Positions 20,282 to 29,132 of a stretch of DNA of 37,923 nt are shown here, piece by piece. Numbering within the stretch: the first letter of the stretch is position 1; each line of letters opens with the position of its first letter. The translations under genes and the position numbers were made by a program. Source of the stretch: a virus. The DNA lies in IMG/VR virus record IMGVR_UViG_3300041955_000551, positions 1 through 37,923 of that record; one strand, written 5' to 3'. The notes under the pieces are model-generated. The model was not told the DNA's origin and did not search any database. It saw only the letters and a program-made list of their open reading frames with translations.

Positions 20282-21595
20282 GTGAACCCAATCTCCAAAG
20301 CTCGGTCGTGGTTGGCGGCTCGGCGGCTCCGCGCCGAGCTCCGCTCGCTGGGCTACATGTCCAGCGGCGGCTATGTGCCGGCGGCTCCGGTGCTCTCAGG
20401 CACCTTCGTCACGCCGGAGACGGCGCTCGGCGTCGCGGCGCTCTTTTGCGCCGTGAATGTGATCAGTCGCGACATCGCCGTCATGCCGCGGGCGGTTTAC
20501 CGACGGCTTCCTGGCGGCGGCCGGGAGATCGACCGGTCGCTGCCGGTGCACGATCTGATCAGCGTCCAGCCCAACGACGACATGAACTCCCAGCGCTGGA
20601 TGCAATCGGAGATGTGCCACGTTTTGACCCGGGGGAATGGTCTCAACGAGATCGTGCGGAACAAGCGGAATGGGGAGCCAGTGGAGATCCACGTTCTTCA
20701 CCCGGCGAAAACCTACCCGAAACGCACCGAGTCCGGACAGCTCTATTATGAGCTGGAAAACAAGAAGAAACTGCTGCCGGAAGACTGCCTCCACTTCGCG
20801 GGCATGGGTTTCGACGGGATCATGGGGTATTGTCCCGTGACGGTGTGCCGGCAGACGGTTGGGCTCACGATGGGGGCGGAGCAATATGGCGCCGCGTTCT
20901 TCGGCAACTCAGCGCGGACAGGCGGTTGGATCAAGGTAGCGCGCCGCATGTCCGAGGGCGCTCTCAATTCCCTCCGCCGCTCCTTCAACCAGATCCACCA
21001 GGGGAGTCAGTCGGCGCACCAGGTCGGGATCCTCGAGGAGGGCATGGACTGGGTCAATGCCCAGTTCTCGCCGGAAGACGCCCAGTTTCTCGCGACGCGT
21101 GCCTTCCAGGTCCTCGACATCGCCCGAATGTACGGGATCCCTCCCCACAAGCTGTGCGACTACTCGCAGGCTCACCTCGCCAACGTCGAGCAGTCCAACC
21201 TGGAATACGTCGCCATGACGTTACTGGGATGGGTCGTCATGCTCGAGAGCGAAATGAATTGCAAGCTGCTCACGCGCGAACAGCGGCAGACGCATGAGAT
21301 TGGCCTCGACATGTCCGTGCTTCTCCGGGCCGACACCGCGGCGCGAATGGCGCGGGTGCAAACGCTCCGCAATACCGGTGCGATCAGCGCGGACGAAATC
21401 CGCATCAGCGAGGGCATGAACCCGATCGGGCCCGACAGGGGCGGCGACAAGTACCTCGTGCAGGCGCAGTACATCCCGCTCGACCAGGTCGGGAAGATCC
21501 CGCCCAAACCGACCAAGACTTCCGATGATCGGGCTGCCTTCCCAGGCCTCGAAGAGCGAATCAACGGTTCTTACATCAACGGAGCGGCCGCATGA
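20282..21595 (+). CDS. HK97-family portal protein
   Basis: This 437-residue protein starts at GTG 20282. It forms the dodecameric ring through which DNA enters the capsid. Recognised stretches include ALGVAALFCAVNVISRDIAVMP near 47-68, HVLTRGNGLNEIVRN, AARAFQVLDIARMYGIPPHKL-like (FQVLDIARMYGIPPHKL) and the final SADEIRISEGMNPI, all typical of the family. Length is normal. The start follows a host-type repeat directly, and the ribosome binding site is poor. The stop overlaps the next gene (ATGA). Confidence 0.93.
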   Translation: MNPISKARSWLAARRLRAELRSLGYMSSGGYVPAAPVLSGTFVTPETALGVAALFCAVNVISRDIAVMPRAVYRRLPGGGREIDRSLPVHDLISVQPNDDMNSQRWMQSEMCHVLTRGNGLNEIVRNKRNGEPVEIHVLHPAKTYPKRTESGQLYYELENKKKLLPEDCLHFAGMGFDGIMGYCPVTVCRQTVGLTMGAEQYGAAFFGNSARTGGWIKVARRMSEGALNSLRRSFNQIHQGSQSAHQVGILEEGMDWVNAQFSPEDAQFLATRAFQVLDIARMYGIPPHKLCDYSQAHLANVEQSNLEYVAMTLLGWVVMLESEMNCKLLTREQRQTHEIGLDMSVLLRADTAARMARVQTLRNTGAISADEIRISEGMNPIGPDRGGDKYLVQAQYIPLDQVGKIPPKPTKTSDDRAAFPGLEERINGSYINGAAA

Positions 21596-22062
21596 CGGGC
21601 GATCCCAAGGTCATCAAGGCCCTCAACGAGCTGGTCGCGCTCGAGATCACGGTTCACGAAGTCGGCCACGGCTGGGAGAAGGTCTGGGAATGCGCCGGTT
21701 ATAAGGGGCTGCGGAAGTTCTGGGATGACAAGGTCGTCGGGAAGTCCCGGATTCGCCGGCGGTACCTGGAGAAACGGATCGTGCGGTTTGAGGGGCAAAT
21801 TACGGTCACTCTTCAAACCGCGACAATCGACCCCGCGACGAAGGCCGAGGCGGCCCTGGCCGGCGCGATGAAGGCGGTGATGAATCTCCTCAACGCCTAC
21901 CGCTCGGCCTGGAAAGCGGTCTCCGACGCCGGCGACAACACCACGGCGGACGATCTGTGCGATCTTCAGAAATCAGTCGAGGCAACCATCTTCAAGCTTG
22001 AGTCATGGGCTCGTCAAATCTCCGACATCGACATCAAGCTCTGGCTTGCTCAGCAGGTCTAA
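21592..22062 (+). CDS. Bacterioferritin-like protein, apparently without ferroxidase site
   Basis: This 156-residue protein starts at ATG 21592 in an ATGA overlap with the portal gene. The N-terminus MTGDPKVIKALNELVALE matches the start of bacterioferritins, and total length (156, usual about 158), four-helix profile and the YLEKRIVRFEG segment agree. By eye, Glu18 is kept, but the other di-iron ligands (Glu51, His54, Glu127, His130 in E. coli numbering) align with non-ligands. A shell- or bundle-forming structural role in the head is possible. It could also be an unrelated helical protein with a chance similar N-terminus. Confidence 0.65.
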   Translation: MTGDPKVIKALNELVALEITVHEVGHGWEKVWECAGYKGLRKFWDDKVVGKSRIRRRYLEKRIVRFEGQITVTLQTATIDPATKAEAALAGAMKAVMNLLNAYRSAWKAVSDAGDNTTADDLCDLQKSVEATIFKLESWARQISDIDIKLWLAQQV

Positions 22063-22071
22063 CAAGAGGCG

Positions 22072-22096
22072 CACTCGCTGGCGCTTCGGGCTCGTA
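22072..22096 (+). repeat. Planctomycete-type 25-bp repeat, copy 2
   Basis: Identical to 20244-20268. It lies in the 48-bp gap between the ferritin-like gene and the prohead protease gene. Confidence 0.8.
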
Positions 22097-22110
22097 AAAG
22101 CATCACTCCC

Positions 22111-22869
22111 ATGAACCTCCTCGACCAGGTGATCGCTCTCCTCCGCGGGGGCAATGCGCGCGGGCAGGTCCTCCACGCCCCGAAGCTCGATGAGCAAGCG
22201 GTCGAGCTGCTCCGCGCGGACCTCGAGCGCATCCAGGCCGGGAGCCCTAAGCGGGCGATGTTCGGCGTTGAGAGACGATTCATCCCCGAACAGGTCGAGC
22301 TGCGGAAGGCCAAGTTCGGCGGGCCGGGTCGCATGGTGGGCTATGCAGCCAAATTCGGCGTTCTGAGCGTCGATCTCGGCGGTTGGAAAGAGTTGCTCCA
22401 ACCCGGGGCCTTCGCCATGGCGATCGCCAACGGGGAAGATTGCCGGTGCCTCCGCAATCACATGGACGACAACCTTCTCGGCCGCCAGTCGGCGGGCACG
22501 CTCGAGCTTCAGGAAGACGCCGACGGCCTCCGCTTTGAGTGCGACCTGCCCGACACGCAAACCGGTCGCGATACGGCGGAGAACATCCGCCGCAAGGATA
22601 TGACCGGGTGCTCTTTCCAGTTCAGCGTTCGCGAAGGCGGCACGCAGTGGAATTTCGACGCTGAGATGCCACTCCGGACGGTGCTCGCCAACGGCGTCAA
22701 ACGGCTCTACGACGTGGGGCCCGTCACCTTCCCAGCCTACGAATCAACCGAAGTCGATATGCGGTCATTCGAAGCCGCCAGGGCCGCATTGCAACATCTG
22801 CCGGCGGCGGCCGTCTTAGAGGCCATTTCTCGCGCCAAAGCGCGCCAGCGGCTCGCCGAGGCTCTCTAG
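22111..22869 (+). CDS. HK97-family prohead protease
   Basis: This 252-residue protein cleaves the scaffold part of the capsid protein during assembly. GYAAKFG (77-83), the catalytic His117 in RNHMDDNLLGR, Ser168 in MTGCSFQF and VGPVTFPAYEST (202-213) are the U35 family pattern. An N-terminal extension of about 65 residues precedes the usual start of the domain and may be a further scaffold segment. Confidence 0.9.
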   Translation: MNLLDQVIALLRGGNARGQVLHAPKLDEQAVELLRADLERIQAGSPKRAMFGVERRFIPEQVELRKAKFGGPGRMVGYAAKFGVLSVDLGGWKELLQPGAFAMAIANGEDCRCLRNHMDDNLLGRQSAGTLELQEDADGLRFECDLPDTQTGRDTAENIRRKDMTGCSFQFSVREGGTQWNFDAEMPLRTVLANGVKRLYDVGPVTFPAYESTEVDMRSFEAARAALQHLPAAAVLEAISRAKARQRLAEAL

Positions 22870-22892
22870 TCACCCTTCCCAGGAACACTCCG

Positions 22893-24272
22893 ATGAGAGA
22901 AAAAGCCAGTGAGCTGCGGGCGCAGCGCGCCAAGCTGCTCGACGAGGCGCGTGAGATCGTCGAGCGGTCCGAAAAAGAAAACCGCGTCATGACCAAGGAT
23001 GAAGAGGCGCGGCACGTCGCCATTTGCGGTGATTTCGCCCACCGGGACAAGTTCCCGGGCGAAGCGAACCAGCTAGCCCAGCGCATCTCCCAGATCGAGC
23101 GGCAAATCGCCGTGGACAACATGGGCGACGAGACGCCGGAGCGTCGCTCCCGGCCGCTCCCCCATGAGGATCCCGCCAACACGGGCGATGGGAAGCACCG
23201 CTGGTCGCTCATGAAGGCCGTGCGCCAGATGGCATCGAAGGGCCTCGAGCCGCTGGACGGGCTGGAGAAGGAAGTATCCGCCGAGATCTCCCACCGGACG
23301 GACAAGACTCCCCAGGGCTTTTTCATGCCCTATCGCACGACGCGGCGCACCTACCGCGATTGGGACCGGGAGAAGAGGGCTCTCGACAGCAATCAGGGCG
23401 CAGGCTCGGTCCCGACCGTCCTCGATCGGGACTGGATCGAGCTGCTCCGCAACAAGATGCAGGTGATGGCGGCGGGCGCCCGCGAGATCCTCGACCTTAA
23501 GGGGAAATTCGCGATCCCGCGCCAAAACGCGGCGGCAACGGCCTACTGGGTCGCCGAATCGGCGGCGCCGACGGGGACAAATCAGACGCTGGATCAGGTG
23601 CTCTTCACGCCGCATACGATCGGCGCGTTTACCGACATTTCCCGCCGCTTCTTCGAATTGACGATCCTCGATAGCGGCGAGGAATTCGTGGAGGAGGATC
23701 TTACGGCGATCCTTGGCCGTGGTGTTGACCTCGCCGCGCTCAACGGGCCGGGGAATAGCTTCACGCCGTTGGGCATCCTCCAAAACACGGGCATCACGGC
23801 CACCCGTACCGTATCGCTGGGAACAAACGGCGCCGCCCCAACGTGGTCGGCGGTGGTCGAGCTTTACACGATCGTATCCAGGGGAAATGCCGCCGACCTC
23901 GGCGAGTTCGTCTATTTGGGGAACGGCGACGTCGAGGGCACGCTGGCCACGACGGCGAAGATCGGCAGCACTTTCCCCTATTTTATTCTCGACGACAACC
24001 GCCGGATCTATGCCAAGCGATTCCTGGCGACGCAACAGCTTCCGAACAACCTGACGAAGGGGTCGGGCACGAGCTTGTCGCCCATCATCGGGGGGATCTG
24101 GAACCAGCTCGTGCTTGCCTACTGGAGCGGCGTGGACATCCTGGTGGATCCCTACACCGGGTCGAGCACGGGAACGGTCCGGATCGTCGCGCTCCAGGAT
24201 ATGGACATTCAGGCCCGCCACAATGAAGCGTTCAGCGTGATCGTGGACATGGTCTCGAACCAGACTCAGTGA
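22893..24272 (+). CDS. HK97-fold major capsid protein
   Basis: This 459-residue protein has an N-terminal coiled-coil delta domain (MREKASELRAQRAKLLDEAREIV..., about 1-75) with a charged linker, then the shell domain from about residue 160. It has FAIPRQNAAATAYWVAESAAPT, TDISRRFFELTILD and a C-terminal VRIVALQDMDIQARHNEAFSVI strand, all typical of HK97 capsids. The protease probably removes the N-terminal part. It is placed directly after the protease, as usual. Confidence 0.93.
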   Translation: MREKASELRAQRAKLLDEAREIVERSEKENRVMTKDEEARHVAICGDFAHRDKFPGEANQLAQRISQIERQIAVDNMGDETPERRSRPLPHEDPANTGDGKHRWSLMKAVRQMASKGLEPLDGLEKEVSAEISHRTDKTPQGFFMPYRTTRRTYRDWDREKRALDSNQGAGSVPTVLDRDWIELLRNKMQVMAAGAREILDLKGKFAIPRQNAAATAYWVAESAAPTGTNQTLDQVLFTPHTIGAFTDISRRFFELTILDSGEEFVEEDLTAILGRGVDLAALNGPGNSFTPLGILQNTGITATRTVSLGTNGAAPTWSAVVELYTIVSRGNAADLGEFVYLGNGDVEGTLATTAKIGSTFPYFILDDNRRIYAKRFLATQQLPNNLTKGSGTSLSPIIGGIWNQLVLAYWSGVDILVDPYTGSSTGTVRIVALQDMDIQARHNEAFSVIVDMVSNQTQ

Positions 24273-24362
24273 GCGAGCTAGTCCGCGGAGTCCCTCTCAT
24301 TCCTTCTCCCAGGGGAAACATAGGGCGGGCTCCGCGGGCGCTATTTTTCTGGGAGTTTTTCA

Positions 24363-24560
24363 GTGCTACTCCAGGTCAAAGCCAACGTCAAAGGTTTCGT
24401 GGTCGGCTCGCGTTACATCACTCCGGAAGACGGTCCTACCGAGGTCGAGGATCGCCGAGCCGGCGATCTCGTGAAGGCCGGCCTGGCCGAAGTAGTCGTC
24501 AGTCTCCGCAAAGGCGTCGCCCAGGCAGTCGCTCCGAAGACGGGGGCAGAACGCCGGTAG
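24363..24560 (+). CDS. Small head-region protein
   Basis: This 65-residue protein starts at GTG 24363 behind GGGAG. It has a compact strand pattern (LLQVKANVKGFVVGSRYITPED) and then AGDLVKAGLAEVV, resembling small SH3-like proteins found after capsid genes in many phages. It may be a connector or head stabiliser. Function is unproven. Confidence 0.6.
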   Translation: MLLQVKANVKGFVVGSRYITPEDGPTEVEDRRAGDLVKAGLAEVVVSLRKGVAQAVAPKTGAERR

Positions 24561-24561
24561 G

Positions 24562-24587
24562 GTTGGAGCACCGCCTTCAGGCGGTTT
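24562..24587 (+). repeat. GTTGGAG-family palindromic repeat, copy 2
   Basis: GTTGGAGCACCGCCTTCAGG and on to CGGTTT; CCGCC...GGCGG forms a stem. It follows the stop of the gene at 24560 directly and could end or protect the transcript. Confidence 0.7.
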
Positions 24588-24661
24588 TCGTAACACGATT
24601 AGCCGGCGATCCGGGTGGTGATCTCACAAAACGCTCGAAAACGTAACACGGCAAATCGGGA

Positions 24662-24726
24662 GTTGGAGTCCCGCCTTCAGGCGGTCTTCAATCTTCATCC
24701 GGACCGGCTGAAGCCGGGACTCCAAC
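24662..24726. repeat. GTTGGAG-family repeat, inverted pair (copies 3 and 4)
   Basis: Copy 3 (24662-24687) and copy 4 (24702-24726) face each other, so the whole can fold into one long cruciform in addition to two small stems. The region 24561-24732 holds three copies and no gene. The next start, GTG 24733, lies 6 bp after the last copy. Confidence 0.75.
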
Positions 24727-24732
24727 AAATCT

Positions 24733-25647
24733 GTGCGTCTCGTCCCCACAACTACCCTCGACGGCGTCACGCCGATCACGCAGGTGATCACCACGGGCAC
24801 GCTCTCAAGCGGCTCGCCGGTTATCACCGGGATCGCGGCGACATCGGCGATCCTGGGGGCCCTCGCCGTCTCCGGCGTCGGCATCCCGGCTTACACTTAC
24901 GTGCAGTCGATCGACTCGCCGACGCAATGCACGCTCACTCAGGCCGTGACAGCCAACGGTCCCCAGTCACTGACCTTCACACTCGAGCCGGTGACGCTGG
25001 CCGAGGCGAAAGCCCAGGCTCGCGACGAGCTGCCGGCCACCGACCCGGCCGCTCCGCTCGACAACGCGCTCATCGCCAGCTTCATCATGGCGGCCAGGCG
25101 GCCCGCCGAGGTCTGGCTCAAGTCGGCTCTGCTCACACAGAGCTGGACGCTCTACCTCGACTCCTTCCCATCCGCCGGCGGCTATTACAATCGCGCCATT
25201 CGCGAGATCTGGCCGTCGCTGGGCGGGCTTCCGTCTGGCCTGGGCTTCTATCCGGGTCTCGTGCCCAATTCGACCGGTGTGATCGATATCCCCGTTCCGC
25301 CGCTTCAGTCGATCACGGCGGTGCAGTATTACAACTTTGCTGGCGTACTCACGACGGTCGCGAGCTCGGCTTACAACGTCAGCCTGGGCACTCCGGCCCG
25401 CATCCAGCCGCAATATTCGACGGTCTGGCCGATCAGCCGGCCGACGATCGACTCGGTTCAGATCACGTTCACCGCGGGCTATGGGCCCACGGCGGCGGTC
25501 ATCCCCGAAAACATCAAGACCTTCATCCGCATGGCCGTCTCGCACTGGTATGAGAACCGCGACCTGGTGGCCGAGAGCGGGATGGCCCATGTGCCATTCG
25601 CGCTCGAGGCTCTTCTTGGTCCGTCCGATCCGGGGCTGTACGCGTGA
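24733..25647 (+). CDS. Head-tail adaptor (gp6-like) with an inserted beta domain
   Basis: This 304-residue protein starts at GTG 24733. MRLV at the N-terminus and PVTLAEAKAQARDEL at about 85-99, with IASFIMAARRPAE and ENIKTFIRMAVSHWYENRD later, are those of the HK97 gp6-type adaptor that sits under the portal. Between MRLV and PVTLAEAK lie about 75 residues of a beta module (TTGTLSSGSPVITGIA...VSGVGIPAYTYVQSID...TLTQAVTANG) that I know as a mobile domain in many phage structural proteins. No ribosome binding site is visible after the repeats. Confidence 0.8.
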   Translation: MRLVPTTTLDGVTPITQVITTGTLSSGSPVITGIAATSAILGALAVSGVGIPAYTYVQSIDSPTQCTLTQAVTANGPQSLTFTLEPVTLAEAKAQARDELPATDPAAPLDNALIASFIMAARRPAEVWLKSALLTQSWTLYLDSFPSAGGYYNRAIREIWPSLGGLPSGLGFYPGLVPNSTGVIDIPVPPLQSITAVQYYNFAGVLTTVASSAYNVSLGTPARIQPQYSTVWPISRPTIDSVQITFTAGYGPTAAVIPENIKTFIRMAVSHWYENRDLVAESGMAHVPFALEALLGPSDPGLYA

Positions 25648-26000
25648 GGCCGACCAAATCGGGCCGCATGCGCCAGAGGGTCACGCTTCAGGCGCTCTCC
25701 GCGACGGAATCATTCGACAGCTTCGGTCAGCCGGTTCAGGCCTGGGCCAGCGTCGGCACCTTCTGGTGCGAGGTCATCCCGCTCACGGGTCACGAGCTGG
25801 TGGCGGCGAAGCAAGTCAAAGCGCAGGCCACGATCAAGGTCAAGATGCGGTTCCAGGGCACATCGATCAGCATTTCGCCGGAAAATCGGCTCCTTCTCAA
25901 TGGGCGGGTGTTTGGTCTGTTCGACGTCCGCAACATCGAAGAGCGCAACCGCCGCTACGAAATGACGGCCTACGAAATCCAACAGGCAGGCCCGGTCTAG
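25644..26000 (+). CDS. Head closure (stopper) protein
   Basis: This 118-residue protein starts at GTG 25644 in a GTGA overlap. RMRQRVTLQAL, FGQPVQAWASVGTFWCEVIPLTGHEL and FDVRNIEERNRRYEMTAYE match the SPP1 gp16/phage head-tail joining family. It should close the portal after packaging and join the tail. Confidence 0.88.
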   Translation: MRPTKSGRMRQRVTLQALSATESFDSFGQPVQAWASVGTFWCEVIPLTGHELVAAKQVKAQATIKVKMRFQGTSISISPENRLLLNGRVFGLFDVRNIEERNRRYEMTAYEIQQAGPV

Positions 26001-26003
26001 GCG

Positions 26004-26714
26004 ATGTCCACCGGCATCTCCTATCGGGTCTCCCAAAGCGTCGTTTCCTCGGATAACTCTGCGCCCCTGTCGCAGAGCTATTACGAAGTGGGGACCGTCT
26101 CCACCAATTTCAGCGAGGTCTATGCCGCGGGCGGGAGTCTCCAGCTTCTGTCGGTCTCATGGGGCGCCCCTGGGCAGGGATCTGGGGACCTCCAGGCAAT
26201 CGAGCTGGTCGCAAATCAACCGGTCACGATCCAAACCAACGGCAATGGGACGATCGGCGTTCAATCGCTCTCGATCACGGGCTCGCCGACCGGCGGGACA
26301 TTTACTCTCGGGTTCCAAGGCCAGATCACCGCGGGTATCGCCTGGAACGCGTCGGCCGCGGCCGTCCAATCGGCTCTGCGGGCGCTTTCAACGATCGGGT
26401 CCAACGTCACCTGCACGGGCGGAGCTCTGCCTGGGACGGCGGTTACCTGCACGTTCAGCGGGTCGCTCGTCGCGAAAACGGTGCCGCTGCTCACGTTCAA
26501 CGCGTCTGGTCTCACCGGGGGGTCCGGACCCACCGTCGTTGTCGCGAATGCGCTGTACACGCCCCAGGATGTGATCGTGCTTCAGGCGAACATTCCGCTG
26601 CTCTGGTCGATCACGCCCGGGTATTTCGCGTGTCCGTTTCTGGGTGCGGTCACCTCGATGTTCGTCTCGAACACCAATGCCTGCACGTTGAACGGTCGCA
26701 TTTTGACGTATTAG
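26004..26714 (+). CDS. Beta-rich virion protein with an Ig-like module
   Basis: This 236-residue protein starts at ATG 26004. The central part, GTFTLGFQGQITAGIAWNAS, AAAVQSALRALSTIGSNVT, VTCTFSGSLVAK and LTGGSGPTV, is a repeated module I recognise from many phage structural proteins. The flanks are also strand-rich. It may be a decoration or neck fibre. It is inserted in the connector gene order. Confidence 0.7.
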   Translation: MSTGISYRVSQSVVSSDNSAPLSQSYYEVGTVSTNFSEVYAAGGSLQLLSVSWGAPGQGSGDLQAIELVANQPVTIQTNGNGTIGVQSLSITGSPTGGTFTLGFQGQITAGIAWNASAAAVQSALRALSTIGSNVTCTGGALPGTAVTCTFSGSLVAKTVPLLTFNASGLTGGSGPTVVVANALYTPQDVIVLQANIPLLWSITPGYFACPFLGAVTSMFVSNTNACTLNGRILTY

Positions 26715-26722
26715 GCAAGCCC

Positions 26723-26774
26723 GGTCGCGTCAGCGCCGGGAGTTTTTTCAGGAACTCGGGGCGCTAACGCGACC
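26723..26774. repeat. Long imperfect inverted repeat in an intergenic gap
   Basis: GGTCGCGT-C-AGCGCC (26723-26737) pairs with GGCGCT-A-ACGCGACC (26760-26774), with one mismatch. The 22-nt loop has a further AGTT/AACT pair and a T run. It is similar in style to planctomycete repeats with a GACGCGACC core. It lies between two structural genes. Confidence 0.75.
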
Positions 26775-26791
26775 CCGCTCGCCAAGGAACA

Positions 26792-27262
26792 ATGCAAACC
26801 AGCGTCACAGTCACCGGCGTCGAGGAAATCAAGCGGGCCTTCCGCGAGCTGCCTCGGAACATCGCGCGCAAGGTCATCCGCCAGGCCGAGCGCAAGGCGA
26901 TGCGGATCCCGCTCGCGGCGGCGCGGGCCAATGCGCCGGTGAAAACCGGCAAGGGCCGGAAGTCGCTGCGGATCCGGGCCTCGAAAGGGCCGCGGGGCGC
27001 CGGCCGGGACACCATCGCGATCGCGCTCCTCGTCGGCGCGGCCGTCCCAGGTGAGACCTGGTATATGCAGTTGCAGGAGAAGGGCTGGCAGACTGGGAAG
27101 CGGGTTCGGTCTGGCGGGAAAGTCGTGGGACGGGTTGGAACGAGTCGGAAAATCCCCGGCAAAAGGTTCATGAAGAACGCGTTGACTACGACTGAGGAAC
27201 AAGTCAAGGCAGAGATGATCGACGAGATTACCGCGGGTATCGAACGGGAGGCGAGTGTCTGA
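26792..27262 (+). CDS. HK97 gp10-type tail/connector protein
   Basis: This 156-residue protein starts at ATG 26792 behind CAAGGAACA. VTVTGVEEIKRAFRELPRNIARKVIRQAERKAM, RANAPVKTGKGRKSLRIR and WYMQLQEKGW with a C-terminal RKIPGKRFMKNAL fit the gp10 family. It takes part in head-tail joining or tail completion. The stop overlaps the next start (TGATG). Confidence 0.88.
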   Translation: MQTSVTVTGVEEIKRAFRELPRNIARKVIRQAERKAMRIPLAAARANAPVKTGKGRKSLRIRASKGPRGAGRDTIAIALLVGAAVPGETWYMQLQEKGWQTGKRVRSGGKVVGRVGTSRKIPGKRFMKNALTTTEEQVKAEMIDEITAGIEREASV

Positions 27263-27846
27263 TGCAGCAAACTCCGCAACAGCAAGCCCTCAACGCGGCC
27301 AATCAAGTACAGAGCCTCATGGCGCAGCTCAGGGCGCTGCAAAATCAGGTCAATGCGTTTCTCTTGACCTATAACGATCAGTCGTATGCGTCGATCTGGG
27401 CGGGTCTGCCGACGGTGGCGATCAATGCTACTACGGGCCTGCCTAGCGCCTACGACCTGACGGCCGGGTCGGGCACGGTCACCGCCACGCAAGCCTCGAC
27501 CGTCCTGAGCTTCAGCACGAGCCAGAGCAACCTGGCGGGCACCTACATCGCGATCACCGGGGACACGAGTAACGGGCTCTACCTGGTGGGGAGTGGGTCG
27601 GGTACCGCCTGGACGATCGCAACGCCGTTCGGCGGTTCAAATCTCTCCGGAGCGGCATGGGGCACTTCGAATCCCAACTCAGCGCATCCCATAGCGCTGC
27701 CGGTGGGGTCGCCGATTCTGATGGCCGAGGGCAATTTGATCACGGCCATCGGGGCCCTGCAAAATTTTCAGAGCTATATGACCGGGGTCGCGATTTCGAC
27801 TCAAGTCAACACCCCGCAGAAGTTCGCCGACATCCTCAATTCGTAA
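27262..27846 (+). CDS. Putative structural protein with N-terminal coiled coil
   Basis: This 194-residue protein starts at ATG 27262. The first 40 residues are a Gln-rich helix (QQQALNAANQVQSLMAQLRALQNQVNAFL), followed by a Ser/Thr/Gly-rich beta region (STVLSFSTSQSNLAGTYIAI) and a final helix. A trimeric stalk with a small head is a plausible reading. Family is unknown. Confidence 0.65.
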   Translation: MQQTPQQQALNAANQVQSLMAQLRALQNQVNAFLLTYNDQSYASIWAGLPTVAINATTGLPSAYDLTAGSGTVTATQASTVLSFSTSQSNLAGTYIAITGDTSNGLYLVGSGSGTAWTIATPFGGSNLSGAAWGTSNPNSAHPIALPVGSPILMAEGNLITAIGALQNFQSYMTGVAISTQVNTPQKFADILNS

Positions 27847-27855
27847 GGCCGACGC

Positions 27856-28323
27856 ATGTCCATCTCGATCAATTACGGGACGCGGACCGAGTTTGGCTCT
27901 GACTCCAATCTCGCGAGTTTAGCCAATGCGGCGGCATGCGCGATCGGCCAGGTCGACAACCACTCCGCCGGCAACTGCGGCTACCTGGTCGATTTCACGA
28001 TTGTCGGCGCTTCCAGCGGCGTTTCGGCCACGGGGACGGTGGTTTTCTACCTCATCCAAGCACCGAACGTCTCTGGCTCCCCAGGGACTTACACGGACGG
28101 GATCTCGGTCACCGGAGCATCGGTCGCGGGCGCGATCAAAAACGCCCGGCTGGTGTACGTAGCAAACCTCAACGCGAATAGCCTGACGATCAACGACTGT
28201 TTCCTGTTGCCGGTGCCCGATCCCGGCGCGTTCTGGAGTCTCGTCATTCTGAACAGCTCCGGCGCGGCGCTCGCCGCTAGCGGGCACTCGGTCTACTACG
28301 AGCCGTTTACATATAACGACTGA
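27856..28323 (+). CDS. Putative structural beta protein
   Basis: This 155-residue protein starts at ATG 27856. It is strand-rich with low charge (YLVDFTIVGASSGVSATGTVVFYLIQAP). It has the look of a jelly-roll or decoration protein and sits in the same accessory structural group as its neighbours. No family is recognised. Confidence 0.65.
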   Translation: MSISINYGTRTEFGSDSNLASLANAAACAIGQVDNHSAGNCGYLVDFTIVGASSGVSATGTVVFYLIQAPNVSGSPGTYTDGISVTGASVAGAIKNARLVYVANLNANSLTINDCFLLPVPDPGAFWSLVILNSSGAALAASGHSVYYEPFTYND

Positions 28324-28326
28324 CCA

Positions 28327-29127
28327 ATGAAACGCCGTTACTGGCCCAGTAAACCGCCTGTCGGCTGGCAGATCGATTGGAGTCATCCGTTTGCGCAGGG
28401 TCTGGTCGCGTTCTGGGCCTTCAATGAGGGCTCGGGAATTCCCCTTGAACTCGTTTCCCGATCCTTGCCATCGGCCTCGGCGAATTTTAGCTGGGGGGTC
28501 TCGACCGCAGGGCTTGCCGGTAGTTTCAATGGGTCTTCGACCAACCTGACATACACACGTGTTGCGAGCACCACCTCAACGCTCTCGCTCGCTGGGTCGT
28601 GCACGTTCAATACTTTCTCGGCGGGGCAGATGCTCATTGAACGCACCCCCGTCAACACAGTCTGGGAAGTGTTGTACTCGCCGACTAGCAGTACTCTGGC
28701 ATACCGCGGCGCAAGCGCCTCAAATCGTAATCAAATTCCCGTTTCCTTGCTTACGGCTGGTCAGCGCTTCTCATGGGGAGTGACTGATACTGGTACGGGG
28801 TCCACGCCTCCCAACGGCTCCACCATGTATCTGAATGGGGTGCAGCAGTCAAACGGTGCTGCGGGCGGTGGTTTGCCAGTGAGCAGCTCCGCAGCCATCT
28901 ATGTGGGGAATTATGACGGCAGCGGGTATTTCTTCAATGGAACACAGGACTATATTAGCATGTGGAAATACGCGCTCCCCGCAGCCACCATGCAGGCCAT
29001 CGGTTCCAGCCCCAACGCTATCTGGCAGATGTTCCAGTTTCCCAAGCGCTTCGGAAAGGGCCTGAAGTCGCCCCTCCTCGGTTACGTCCGATCAAATCGT
29101 CCCGATAACCGCCAATTTTGGAGTTAG
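28327..29127 (+). CDS. LamG/concanavalin-like lectin protein, candidate receptor binder
   Basis: This 266-residue protein starts at ATG 28327. SHPFAQGLVAFWAFNEGSG near residue 19 and YVGNYDGSGYFFNGTQDYISMWKYALPAATMQAI toward the end are the characteristic opening and closing segments of a laminin-G/concanavalin-type sandwich domain. Phages use such domains on fibres and capsids to bind sugars. The final 40 residues are basic (RFGKGLKSPLL). Confidence 0.8.
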   Translation: MKRRYWPSKPPVGWQIDWSHPFAQGLVAFWAFNEGSGIPLELVSRSLPSASANFSWGVSTAGLAGSFNGSSTNLTYTRVASTTSTLSLAGSCTFNTFSAGQMLIERTPVNTVWEVLYSPTSSTLAYRGASASNRNQIPVSLLTAGQRFSWGVTDTGTGSTPPNGSTMYLNGVQQSNGAAGGGLPVSSSAAIYVGNYDGSGYFFNGTQDYISMWKYALPAATMQAIGSSPNAIWQMFQFPKRFGKGLKSPLLGYVRSNRPDNRQFWS

Positions 29128-29132
29128 TTCCA

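Noticed and set aside
23073-24221. 382-codon minus-strand frame
   Set aside because: It is a shadow of the major capsid gene.
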